Below are positions 1 to 7,679 of a DNA stretch of 64,000 nt, piece by piece. This stretch comes from Nocardia asteroides (GTDB taxonomy: Bacteria; Actinomycetota; Actinomycetes; Mycobacteriales; Mycobacteriaceae): assembly GCF_900637185.1 (NCBI RefSeq), contig NZ_LR134352.1:4702001-4766000 (forward strand), written 5' to 3'. Position 1 is the first letter of the stretch; each line of letters opens with the position of its first letter. The notes below the pieces were generated by a model that did no database searches, had not been told where the DNA came from, and saw nothing but the letters and a program-made list of their open reading frames with translations. The translations under genes were made by a program, and so were the position numbers.

Positions 1-667
1 CGGCGTGGCTGGGCGGGCGCGCGGGTTCGTCGAGTTCGGCGGCGTCCTCGATCCGGTCGAACCGGAACAGCCGCACCCCCTCGGCCTGCCTGCACCAGGC
101 CTGCAGATAGCTGTTGTTGTCGACCAGCACCACCCGGATCGGGTCGACGACGCGTTCGGACACCTCGTCGCGGCTGGCCGAGTAGTACACCAATCGCACC
201 GCCCTGCCGTCGGCGAGCGCCGCGCGCACGGTGGCGACCACCGGCTGTTCCACCGGCACGACCGCCGGCTTCCCGGTGGCGACGGCGTCGCTGCTGGCGA
301 TGGCCGATTCGATCTTGGCGATGGCGGCGTGCGCGGCGGTCGGATCCACCATGCCCGGCATCTCCACGATCGAGCGCAGCGCCACCAGCAGCGCGGTGGC
401 CTCGGTGGAGGTCAGCCGCAGCGGGCGGTCGATACCGGCCGAGAAGGTGACCTCGATGCTCTCCTCGGAGAACGACAGGTCGATCAGATCGCCGGGCCCG
501 TAGCCGGGCAGCCCGCACATCCACAGCTGATTGAGATCGCTCATCAGCTGCTTGGTGGTGACCCCGAGTTCGGCGGCGGCCTCGGCCGCGCTGATACCCG
601 GGTGCGCGAGCAGGTACGGCACCATGTTCAGCAGGCGCGAAAGGCGCAGGGACAGACGCGAACTCAC
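1..667 (-). CDS. pafC: PafC, WYL-domain transcription regulator (3' end outside window)
   Basis: This is the N-terminal two thirds of a WYL-family regulator; the C-terminus lies beyond base 1. The protein starts from a GTG at 667 (V/M-SSRLSLRLSRLLNMVPYLL...) and shows an N-terminal helix-turn-helix region (GISAAEAAAELGVTTKQLMSDL) followed by the start of the WYL region. The GTG overlaps the pafB stop in a GTGA, so the two are translationally coupled. In mycobacteria PafB and PafC act together to activate DNA-damage genes independently of LexA/RecA and are encoded next to pafA. Here pafA lies 6 kb away. Identification rests on the tandem WYL arrangement and family resemblance. Confidence 0.88.
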   Translation of the reverse strand, partial: MSSRLSLRLSRLLNMVPYLLAHPGISAAEAAAELGVTTKQLMSDLNQLWMCGLPGYGPGDLIDLSFSEESIEVTFSAGIDRPLRLTSTEATALLVALRSIVEMPGMVDPTAAHAAIAKIESAIASSDAVATGKPAVVPVEQPVVATVRAALADGRAVRLVYYSASRDEVSERVVDPIRVVLVDNNSYLQAWCRQAEGVRLFRFDRIEDAAELDEPARPPSHA

Positions 668-1659
668 GACGTGACCTCCGTGTGGTCGAGTACCGACCGT
701 AACCGGTTCATCACGTCGGCGCGCAGTTCCGGCGGATCCAGCACGAGAACATCGGGTCCGAGGCCGGTGATCAGCCGGGCCACCCAGTCCCGCGAACGCA
801 CCGGAACCGTCACCACCGAGCCCGGCCTGCCGCCGAGTTCGCCGGTCTCCACCTCGGTGCCGATGCGGCGCAGTTCGCGCCCGCGGCCCTTGGCGACCCA
901 GACCGTGGCCGTCCCGGTGACGGGCGCGTCCCCGGTGACCCGGTCGACGATGGCGCGCAGGTCGGCGTCCTCGGGCTTGCGCACGGCGTTGACCGGACCG
1001 TACGGCGTCACCTCGCCGCCGATGCGCGACAGCCGGAAGGTGCGCACGGCGTCGCGCTCGCGGTCGTGCCCCACCAGGTACCAGCGCCCGTGCCGGGTCA
1101 CCACGCCCCACGGTTCCACGTCGCGGGTGACGAACGGGTCGGTGATCGCGCTGTGGTGCCCGAAGCGCACCGCCTGTCCGGCGTCGACGGCGGCGAGCAG
1201 TTCGCGCAGCACGGGTTCGGAGCCGCGGGTGCGCGCGGGCACCGCGGGCACCGACACCCCCACGTTCTCGGTCTCGACGGTCACCCCGGCCGCGCGCAGC
1301 TTCAGCAGCGCGCCCTCGGCGGCACTCGCGAGTTCGGGTGAGGCCCACATCTGCACGGCGACGGCGACGGCGGCCGCCTCCTCGCTGGACAGGTCGATGT
1401 CGGGCAGTTCGTAGGCGTCCCGGTTGATCCGGTACCCCTCGAGCGTCGAGAACCGCCCCACCGGGCCGACTTCCAGCGGAATGCCCAGGTCGCGCAGTTC
1501 GTTCTTGTCGCGCTCGAACATCCGGCTGAACGCCTCGTCGGTCGCGGAGTCCTCATAACCGGCCACGCTGGCGCGAATCCGCTCCGCGCTCAGGAACTGC
1601 CGGGTCGACAGCAGCGCGATGACCAGATTCATCAGCCGCTCGACCTTGGATATCGCCAC
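664..1659 (-). CDS. pafB: PafB, WYL-domain transcription regulator
   Basis: The protein is 331 aa when started at GTG 1659 (VAISKVERLMNLVIALLSTRQ), the usual PafB N-terminus. An N-terminal winged-helix segment (about residues 1-75) precedes a WYL domain; the conserved GVVTRHGRWYLVGHD stretch is visible. PafB pairs with PafC to control the mycobacterial DNA-damage response. The frame stays open upstream to 1731, but nothing there looks like PafB. A TACCCT -10 box lies 7 nt before the GTG and there is no Shine-Dalgarno sequence, so the gene is probably leaderless with its own promoter. That fits its separation from pafA by an inserted acyl-CoA operon. It overlaps pafC by 4 bp. Confidence 0.9.
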   Translation of the reverse strand: MAISKVERLMNLVIALLSTRQFLSAERIRASVAGYEDSATDEAFSRMFERDKNELRDLGIPLEVGPVGRFSTLEGYRINRDAYELPDIDLSSEEAAAVAVAVQMWASPELASAAEGALLKLRAAGVTVETENVGVSVPAVPARTRGSEPVLRELLAAVDAGQAVRFGHHSAITDPFVTRDVEPWGVVTRHGRWYLVGHDRERDAVRTFRLSRIGGEVTPYGPVNAVRKPEDADLRAIVDRVTGDAPVTGTATVWVAKGRGRELRRIGTEVETGELGGRPGSVVTVPVRSRDWVARLITGLGPDVLVLDPPELRADVMNRLRSVLDHTEVTS

Positions 1660-1666
1660 CCGATAG

Positions 1667-1672
1667 AGGGTA
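1667..1672 (-). promoter_or_regulatory. -10 box (TACCCT) of pafB
   Basis: TACCCT matches TANNNT and ends 7 nt before the GTG at 1659. This spacing suggests transcription starts on the start codon. Confidence 0.5.
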
Positions 1673-1743
1673 ATGGTCGCCCGTCCGTCACGGCGCGTCG
1701 GCGCACGGTTGCGGCACGGACCGGGCTGCACCCGCTCCGCACG

Positions 1744-1770
1744 CCGGGGACCGCGGACAGCGGCCCCCGG
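1744..1770 (-). terminator. Hairpin after the acyl-CoA operon
   Basis: CCGGGG-A-CCGC pairs with GCGG-C-CCCCGG around a 5-nt loop. It lies just downstream of the MaoC gene stop and before pafB, so it probably ends the acyl-CoA operon. There is no clear T-run. Confidence 0.4.
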
Positions 1771-1776
1771 TCGAGG

Positions 1777-2232
1777 TCAGGCCAGGTAGCGGGCGATGGC
1801 GTCGGCCACACAGGCGGGCCGGTCGGCGCCCTCGAGCTCGACGGTGACCCGGCGGTGCGCCTGCACACCGCCGGGGACCTCGGTGATCTCGGTGAGCGCG
1901 ACCCGGCCGCGGATCCGGGCGCCCACCGGCACCGGCGTCAGGAACCGCACCCGGTCGAGGCCGTAGTTGATCGCCGCGCTCGCCGCGCTGACCGTCATCA
2001 CCTGCTGGGTAATGGGCACGATCAGCGACAGGGTGAGGAAGCCGTGCGCGATCGTCGTGCCGTAGGGACCGGCGGCGGCGCGGACCGGGTCGACGTGGAT
2101 CCACTGGTGGTCACCGGTGGCCGCAGCGAACCGGTCGATCCGGTCCTGGTCGATCGTGATCCACTCACTCGGCCCGAGTTCGCTGCCCGCCGCCGCCCGC
2201 AGGCTGTCGAAATCGGCGAAATCCGTTGTCAT
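1777..2232 (-). CDS. MaoC-family (R)-enoyl-CoA hydratase, HtdZ-like
   Basis: This 151-aa single hot-dog protein has the MaoC hydratase signature: an FAAATGDHQWIHVD segment carrying the catalytic Asp and His (about residues 36-48), followed by GPYGTTIAHGFLTLSL. Length and sequence resemble M. tuberculosis Rv0130 (HtdZ). It should hydrate trans-2-enoyl-CoA to (R)-3-hydroxyacyl-CoA. It is the last gene of the acyl-CoA operon and overlaps the CoA ligase gene by 4 bp, so it probably serves the same degradation route. The exact chain-length preference cannot be read from sequence. Confidence 0.88.
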   Translation of the reverse strand: MTTDFADFDSLRAAAGSELGPSEWITIDQDRIDRFAAATGDHQWIHVDPVRAAAGPYGTTIAHGFLTLSLIVPITQQVMTVSAASAAINYGLDRVRFLTPVPVGARIRGRVALTEITEVPGGVQAHRRVTVELEGADRPACVADAIARYLA

Positions 2233-3722
2233 GCCACTCCTCCGAAACGTCGGCGCAGTTCCCGCTTGAGCACCTTGTGGGTGGGACCGAGGGGCAGTTC
2301 GGTGACGAATTCGACGCGGCGCGGGTACTTGTACCGGGCGACCTGCTCCTGGCCGAACTCGATCACCTCCCGCTCGGTGAGCTCGCCGTCGGCCACGACG
2401 ACGGCCACGATCTCCTCACCGTAGTGCTCGTCGGGCACCCCGATCACCGCGACCTGCGCGATCCGCGGGTGCCGGACCAGCGCCGCCTCGACCTCGGTGG
2501 GGTACACGTTGAACCCGCCGCGCAGGATCATCTCCTTGATCCGGTCGACGATGCGGATCCGGCCGGTGTCGTCGCGGGTGCCGAGGTCGCCGGTGCGGAA
2601 CCAGCCGTCGACCACCGCCGCCGCGGTCGCCTCGGGCCTGCCGGTGTAGCCGCTGAACACGTTGTGGCCACGCACCACCACCTCGCCGACCGCGCCGACG
2701 GGCAGCAGCGCGATCCGGTCGGTGACGGCGGGATCGGCGATCTCGACGTCGACGCCCCACACCGGATGCCCGACGGTGCCCGCCTCGGTGCCGTAGACCG
2801 GCTGGTTCACCGCGGCGGTCGGCGAGGTCTCCGACAGCCCATAGCCCTCGAGCACTGGCGCGCCGAAGACCCGCTCGAAGTCCTCGAGCACCGCCACCGG
2901 CAGGGCCGCGCCGCCGCTGATGCACAGCTTCAGCGCGGGCAGTTCGTCCGCCCGCGTCGCGGCGTCGAGCAACGCGAGATACATCGTCGGGACGCCGTGG
3001 AACAGATTCACCCGCTCGGCCGTCATCACCGCGAGCGCCGCGGCGGCGTCGAAGCGGGGCAGCAGCACCAGGGTGCCGCCGACCCGCCAGTGCGAGTTCA
3101 TCGACACCGTCTGGCCGAACACGTGGAACAGCGGCAGCACGCCCAGGGCGATGTCGTCGCGGTGGATCTCGTTGGCGTCGAAGGTGTTCACCGTCGCGCA
3201 CATCACCATGTTGAGATGACTCAGCTCGGCGCCCTTCGGGGTGCCGGTGGTGCCGCTGGTGTAGAAGACCACGGCGGTGTCGAGCGGGCCGCGCGAGACG
3301 AACGCCGGAATCGGTTCGCCGGCCAGGTCGGCGGGCGCCACGCTGTCGATGCCCACCGCCCGCGCCGCCTCGGCCCCGGTGGCCGCGACCTGCGGGTGAC
3401 AGATCAGCAGCGTGGCGCCGCTGTCGCGCAGCACATAGGCCATCTCGGGGGCCGTCAGCAGCAGGTGGACCGGGACCACGGTCGCGCCCGCGGCCAGGAT
3501 CGCGAAGTAGGCGCGGGGGAAGTCGGCGGTGTTGGGGCACAACAGCGCCACCCGATCGCCGGGACGTACGCCCCGCGCGATCAGGGCACCGGCCTGGGCG
3601 CGGGCTTGGCGCCACAGCTCGGCGAAGGTGATCCGGGTCTCGCCCTCGATCAGGGCCAGGTGGTCGGGCCTTCGGCGCGCGGGTTCGGCGAGGATACTCG
3701 CCAGCGACAGGGTGGCGTTCAC
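2229..3722 (-). CDS. Acyl-CoA synthetase (FadD family)
   Basis: This 497-aa protein belongs to the class I AMP-forming acyl-CoA synthetases. The P-loop YTSGTTGTPKG lies near residue 155, the adenine-binding GYGLSETSP follows, and the C-terminal hinge TGDLGTRDDTGRIRIVDRIKEMI and PTEVE...HKVLKREL complete the fold, including the catalytic Lys near the end. It should activate a carboxylic acid to its CoA thioester with ATP. The GTG start at 3722 overlaps the upstream acyl-CoA dehydrogenase stop (GTGA). It sits inside a TetR-controlled beta-oxidation operon. The substrate is unknown; a short, branched or cyclic acid is as likely as a long fatty acid. Confidence 0.9.
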   Translation of the reverse strand: MNATLSLASILAEPARRRPDHLALIEGETRITFAELWRQARAQAGALIARGVRPGDRVALLCPNTADFPRAYFAILAAGATVVPVHLLLTAPEMAYVLRDSGATLLICHPQVAATGAEAARAVGIDSVAPADLAGEPIPAFVSRGPLDTAVVFYTSGTTGTPKGAELSHLNMVMCATVNTFDANEIHRDDIALGVLPLFHVFGQTVSMNSHWRVGGTLVLLPRFDAAAALAVMTAERVNLFHGVPTMYLALLDAATRADELPALKLCISGGAALPVAVLEDFERVFGAPVLEGYGLSETSPTAAVNQPVYGTEAGTVGHPVWGVDVEIADPAVTDRIALLPVGAVGEVVVRGHNVFSGYTGRPEATAAAVVDGWFRTGDLGTRDDTGRIRIVDRIKEMILRGGFNVYPTEVEAALVRHPRIAQVAVIGVPDEHYGEEIVAVVVADGELTEREVIEFGQEQVARYKYPRRVEFVTELPLGPTHKVLKRELRRRFGGVA

Positions 3723-4876
3723 AGGCCCATGTCCTTGGCGATGATCATCTTCATCACCTCGCTGGTCCCGCCGTAGATGCGGTTGACCCGGTTGTCGGCG
3801 TACAGGCGCGCCACCGGGTACTCGGTGATGTAGCCGTAACCGCCGTGCAGCTGCAGGCAGCGGTCGATCACCCGGGAGGCGACCTCGGTGCAGAACAGCT
3901 TGGCCGAGGCGGCGTCGGCGGGGGTGAGTTCGCCGCGGTCCAGCGCGTCCAGCGCCCGGTCGACCACGGCCTCGGCGGCGTCGACCTCGGCCCGGCAGGC
4001 GGCCAGCTCGAACTTGGTGTTCTGGAAATGCGCCACCGGCTGCCCGAACACGGTCCGGTCCCGGGTGTAGGCCAGGGCGAACCGGATCGCGGCCCTGGCC
4101 TGGGCGTAGGCGCCGACCGCGATGGACAGCCGCTCCTGCGGCAGGTTCTGCCCGAGGTAGCGGAAGCCCTGGTGCGGTTCACCGAGCAGGTCCGAGACCG
4201 GCACCCGCACGTCGCTGAACGACAGTTCGGCGGTGTCGGAGACCTTCAGGCCCAGCTTGTCGAGCTTGCGCCCGACCAGGTAACCGGGCGCGGTGGTGTC
4301 CACGACGAACAGCGAGATGCCGTGGCGGCGATCGGATTCCGCGGGCGGTGCGGTGCGGGCGCAGACGATCACCCGGTCGGCGTGCACGCCACCGGTGATG
4401 AAGGTCTTGGCGCCGTTGAGCACGTAGTGCGTGCCGTCCTCGGACAGCTGCGCGGTGGTGCGCATGCCGGCCAGGTCGGATCCGGTGCCGGGCTCGGTCA
4501 TCGCGATGGCGAACATGATCTCGCCGGAGACGAACCCGGGCAGCCAGCGCTGCTTCTGCTCCGCGGTCGCGAGGTTCTTCAGGTACGGCAGGCACAGGCC
4601 CACGTGCACCCCCGAACCGCCGAACGACACTCCGGCCCTGGCGGTTTCCTCCATCAGGATCGCCTGGAACTTGAACGACTCGATCCCGGCGCCGCCGTAC
4701 TCCTCGGGCACCTCGATGCCGAAGACCCCCAGATCGGCCAGGGCCCGGTAGAACTCGCGCGGGACGATGCCCGCCTCATACCACTGGTCGTAGACCGGCA
4801 CGACCTGCGATTCGATGAACGCGCGGGCGGTCTTGCGGAACGCCTCGTGCTCCTCGGTGAAAACTGTGCGCTGCAT
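3719..4876 (-). CDS. Acyl-CoA dehydrogenase (first of two, RIYGGTSEV type)
   Basis: This 385-aa flavoprotein starts at ATG 4876 (MQRTVFTEEHEAFRKTARAF). It has the FAD/substrate loop FAIAMTEPGTGSDLAGM, the INGAKTFITGG-type segment and the C-terminal GGYGYITEYPVARLYADNRVNRIYGGTSEV motif. The C-terminal loop is YGGTSEV, so the base found as Glu in the usual YEGT loop is absent and must lie elsewhere, as in some FadE and isovaleryl-type enzymes. It introduces the alpha-beta double bond in an acyl-CoA. The gap to the SDR gene upstream is 20 bp, and its stop overlaps the ligase start. Confidence 0.9.
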   Translation of the reverse strand: MQRTVFTEEHEAFRKTARAFIESQVVPVYDQWYEAGIVPREFYRALADLGVFGIEVPEEYGGAGIESFKFQAILMEETARAGVSFGGSGVHVGLCLPYLKNLATAEQKQRWLPGFVSGEIMFAIAMTEPGTGSDLAGMRTTAQLSEDGTHYVLNGAKTFITGGVHADRVIVCARTAPPAESDRRHGISLFVVDTTAPGYLVGRKLDKLGLKVSDTAELSFSDVRVPVSDLLGEPHQGFRYLGQNLPQERLSIAVGAYAQARAAIRFALAYTRDRTVFGQPVAHFQNTKFELAACRAEVDAAEAVVDRALDALDRGELTPADAASAKLFCTEVASRVIDRCLQLHGGYGYITEYPVARLYADNRVNRIYGGTSEVMKMIIAKDMGL

Positions 4877-4896
4877 GATGTGTGCGAACCTTCGAT

Positions 4897-5649
4897 CTAG
4901 AGACGGCGGCCGCCGTCGACGTACACGGTCTGGCCGGTGACGAATCCGGCGTCGTCGGAGGCGAGGAACGCGACCACGCCTGCGATGTCGGCGGGCGTGC
5001 CGACCCGGCGCAGCGGGGTGATCTCGGCGGTCCTGGCCTGCAGGTCCGCCGCCTCCACACCCATTCGCGCCGCGGTGGCGGCGGTCATCTCGGTGGCGAT
5101 GAACCCGGGCGCGACCGCGTTGACGCGGACGCCGAACGGCCCGAGTTCCATGGCCAGCGTGCGGGTCAGCCCCTGGATGCCCGCTTTGGCGGCGGCGTAG
5201 TTGGCCTGGCCGCGGTTGCCCAGCGCCGACACGCTCGAGGTGTTGACGATGGCGCCCCCGCCCCGCTCGACCATGTACTTCTGGGCGGCCCGGCTGCACA
5301 GGAACGCACCGCGCAGGTGCACCGCCATGACGGTGTCCCAGTCGTCCACCGTCATCTTGAACAGCAGGTTGTCGCGCAGCACGCCGGCATTGTTGACCAG
5401 TACGTCGAGCGAGCCGAGGTCGGCGACGGTGCGCGCGACCGCCGCGGCGACCGCGTCCTCGTCGGCGACATCGCAGCCGAGCCCGATCGCGGTGCCGCCC
5501 GCGGTGTTGATCGCGCCCGCGGCGAGCACGGCGGCGTCGGCGTCGCGGTCGACGACGGCCACGGCGTAGCCGTCGGCGGCCAGCCGGGCAGCGGTCGCGG
5601 CGCCGATGCCGCGGGCCGCCCCGGTGACGAAGGCAGTTCTGGTGGTCAC
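4897..5649 (-). CDS. Short-chain dehydrogenase/reductase, FabG-like 3-hydroxyacyl dehydrogenase
   Basis: This 250-aa Rossmann enzyme shows all classical SDR motifs: TGAARGIG cofactor loop near residue 10, NNAG, the catalytic Ser in NTSSVSALG, and YAAAK with catalytic Tyr and Lys. The GTG at 5649 is chosen because AGGAG stands 8 nt upstream; the frame is open further upstream but only with a TTG and no ribosome site. In this operon it most likely oxidises the 3-hydroxyacyl-CoA made by the MaoC hydratase, completing a beta-oxidation cycle up to the missing thiolase. Reductive FabG activity cannot be excluded. Confidence 0.88.
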   Translation of the reverse strand: MTTRTAFVTGAARGIGAATAARLAADGYAVAVVDRDADAAVLAAGAINTAGGTAIGLGCDVADEDAVAAAVARTVADLGSLDVLVNNAGVLRDNLLFKMTVDDWDTVMAVHLRGAFLCSRAAQKYMVERGGGAIVNTSSVSALGNRGQANYAAAKAGIQGLTRTLAMELGPFGVRVNAVAPGFIATEMTAATAARMGVEAADLQARTAEITPLRRVGTPADIAGVVAFLASDDAGFVTGQTVYVDGGRRL

Positions 5650-5665
5650 GGTGGGTACTCCTGTG

Positions 5666-6817
5666 TCAGACAATGGCGTTCACGCCGGTGAGGGCGCGCC
5701 CGATGAGCAGTTTCTGGATCTGGGTGGTGCCCTCGTAGAGGGTCAGCACGCGGGCATCGCGCAGGTATTTGGCGACCGGGTACTCGTCGATGTAGCCGTA
5801 GCCGCCGAACACCTGGATCGCGTTGTTCGCCGCCTTCACGGCGGCTTCGGAGGCGAACAGCTTGGCCATCGAGGCCGCGGTGCCGAACGGTTCGCCCCGG
5901 TCGACGAGATCGGCGGCGCGCCAGGCCAGCAGCCGCGCGGCGTCGGTGTCGACGGCGATGTCGGCCAGCAACTCCTGCACCAGCTGGTAACCGGCGATCG
6001 GCTTGCCGAACTGTTCGCGCTCCCCGGCGTACCGCACCGCCGCCTCGAGGCAGGCGCGAGCCAGGCCCACACAGCCGGCCGCGACCCCGACCCGCCCCTT
6101 GTCCAGCGCGGCCATGGCGATCCGGAAACCCTGGCCTTCCTCGCCCAGCCGCAGTGCGTCGGGGACCCGGACCCGGTCGAGGACGATCTCGGCGGTGGCC
6201 TGGCCGCGCAGTCCGAGCTTGCCCTTGATCTCGGTGCGGCCGAAGCCGGGCGTGCCGGTGGGGACGAGGAACGCGGTGACGCCCTTGGGGCCGGGCTCGC
6301 CGGTCCGCGCGAACACCAGCGCCACCTCGGCCCAGGTGCCGTTGGTGATGAAGATCTTGCTGCCGTCGAGCACCCAGTCCGCCCCGTCCCGGGTGGCGCG
6401 GGTGGTCAGGCTCGCGGCGTCGGAGCCGGTGCCGGGTTCGGTGAGGGCGAAGCAACCGAGTTGCTCGCCCGCGCACAGCGGCGGCAGGAAGCGGCGTTTC
6501 TGCTCCTCGGTGCCGAAGCGCGCGATCGATTTGCCGACCAGGCCGAGCGAGACCGACACGATGCCGCGCACCGCGCTGTCACCCCGGCCCAGTTCCTCGA
6601 GCAGTACGCAGTAGGCCAGCATGTCGCCGCCGGAGCCGCCGTACTCCTCGTCGATGCCGATGCCGAGGAAACCCAGCGCGCCGAGCTTGCCCACGATCGC
6701 GGGGTCGACCGATTCGGCCCGGTCCCACTCCGCGGCGTGCGGGACGACTTCCTTGTCCACCCATGTGCGGGCGAGTTCGCGCAGGTCGCGGTGCGCTTGC
6801 GAGAGTGCGAGATCCAT
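5666..6817 (-). CDS. Acyl-CoA dehydrogenase (second of two, YEGT type)
   Basis: This 383-aa acyl-CoA dehydrogenase carries LGCFALTEPGTGSDAASL, the flavin-binding WVLDGSKIFITNGTWA segment, and a C-terminal LYEGTTQIQ loop whose Glu is the expected catalytic base. It is the first gene of the five-gene acyl-CoA operon and is transcribed away from the TetR gene. Two paralogous dehydrogenases of different C-terminal type in one operon suggest either two successive oxidation steps on one substrate or a heteromeric enzyme. Of these, sequence alone supports only the family assignment. Confidence 0.92.
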   Translation of the reverse strand: MDLALSQAHRDLRELARTWVDKEVVPHAAEWDRAESVDPAIVGKLGALGFLGIGIDEEYGGSGGDMLAYCVLLEELGRGDSAVRGIVSVSLGLVGKSIARFGTEEQKRRFLPPLCAGEQLGCFALTEPGTGSDAASLTTRATRDGADWVLDGSKIFITNGTWAEVALVFARTGEPGPKGVTAFLVPTGTPGFGRTEIKGKLGLRGQATAEIVLDRVRVPDALRLGEEGQGFRIAMAALDKGRVGVAAGCVGLARACLEAAVRYAGEREQFGKPIAGYQLVQELLADIAVDTDAARLLAWRAADLVDRGEPFGTAASMAKLFASEAAVKAANNAIQVFGGYGYIDEYPVAKYLRDARVLTLYEGTTQIQKLLIGRALTGVNAIV

Positions 6818-6830
6818 CGGACCACTCCTG

Positions 6831-6849
6831 AACCAAACGGTGTTAGGTT
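6831..6849. promoter_or_regulatory. Palindromic operator 1 for the divergent TetR
   Basis: AACCAAACGGTGTTAGGTT fits the palindrome AACCnAACnnnGTTnGGTT. It lies just upstream of the dehydrogenase start and is repeated 33 bp away. Confidence 0.65.
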
Positions 6850-6863
6850 TACTCGGGCACCGT

Positions 6864-6882
6864 ATCCTAACGCTGTTCGGTT
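6864..6882. promoter_or_regulatory. Palindromic operator 2 for the divergent TetR
   Basis: ATCCTAACGCTGTTCGGTT matches the same palindrome as operator 1 with one outer mismatch. The centre-to-centre distance of 33 bp is about three helical turns, so two TetR dimers could bind the same DNA face. Confidence 0.65.
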
Positions 6883-6949
6883 AATCAAGAGCCGTTTCGG
6901 CGAACGGTGATAGCGTTCGACTCCGACCCCGAGCCGACAGGAGGACCGC

Positions 6950-7588
6950 ATGGCCAGGCCGCGCGTACCGTTGCTGAGCCGCGAGCGCATTCGCGACGCC
7001 GCGCTGACCCTGATCGACCGCGACGGACTCGCCGAGGTCTCCATGCGCAAACTGGCCGCCGAACTCGGCGTCCAGGCGGCCTCGCTCTACGGCCACTACC
7101 CGAACAAGGACGACCTGTTCGACGACATCGCCACCGGCATCATGAGCCACGTCGACACCTCGGCCTTCGACACCGAGCCCTGGGACCGGGCCCTGGCCGC
7201 CTGGGCGCGCAGCTACCGCGCGGCCCTGGTCGCGCACCCGAATTTCGTGCCGTACCTGGCCGCGGGCCCCGGCCGCCGCGCCGAGAACCTGCGCGCGGCC
7301 GACGCCGTGCACGGCGGCCTGGTCGGCGCGGGCTGGCCGCCGCGCTACGCGACCATGATCGGCGCGGCCACCCGCTACCTGGTGATGGGCTCCACGGTCG
7401 GCTCGTTCGCCGGCGGATTCGCCGACGACGTGCAGGTCTACCGCGACCGCTACCCGCACCTCAACCAGGCGCACCTGCTGCGCGCGGTGGCCGACGAGAT
7501 CGACGACGACAGCTTCGAGCTGGCGCTCACCTCGTTCGTCGCGGGCCTCACCGCGACCTACGCGACGGTCGTCACCACCACCGACTGA
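6950..7588 (+). CDS. TetR-family repressor of the acyl-CoA operon
   Basis: This 212-aa regulator has an N-terminal TetR helix-turn-helix (SRERIRDAALTLIDRDGLAEVSMRKLAAELGVQAASLYGHYPNK, in two adjoining halves) and a ligand domain resembling the classical TetR C-terminal type. ATG 6950 follows an AGGAGG ribosome site. It is transcribed divergently from the acyl-CoA operon, and the shared 130-bp region holds two copies of one palindrome. It is therefore the likely local repressor, released by an acyl-CoA or the free acid; the ligand is inferred only. Confidence 0.88.
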   Translation: MARPRVPLLSRERIRDAALTLIDRDGLAEVSMRKLAAELGVQAASLYGHYPNKDDLFDDIATGIMSHVDTSAFDTEPWDRALAAWARSYRAALVAHPNFVPYLAAGPGRRAENLRAADAVHGGLVGAGWPPRYATMIGAATRYLVMGSTVGSFAGGFADDVQVYRDRYPHLNQAHLLRAVADEIDDDSFELALTSFVAGLTATYATVVTTTD

Positions 7589-7604
7589 CCCCGCACACGA
7601 CAAC

Positions 7605-7650
7605 GGGACCGATGGCGCCTACGCAGTCGCTCCCATGCGCCATCGGTCCC
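7605..7650. terminator. Bidirectional terminator between tetR and pafA
   Basis: A 14-bp perfect inverted repeat (GGGACCGATGGCGC and its complement) with an 18-nt loop lies between two convergent genes. Confidence 0.7.
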
Positions 7651-7679
7651 GCCGCAAGCCCCCCGTCCGGGGGTGTCGC

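Noticed and set aside
5..1414. A long plus-strand frame opposite pafC and pafB
   Set aside because: Antisense of two recognisable WYL proteins; composition is Arg/Gly/His-rich with no motif.
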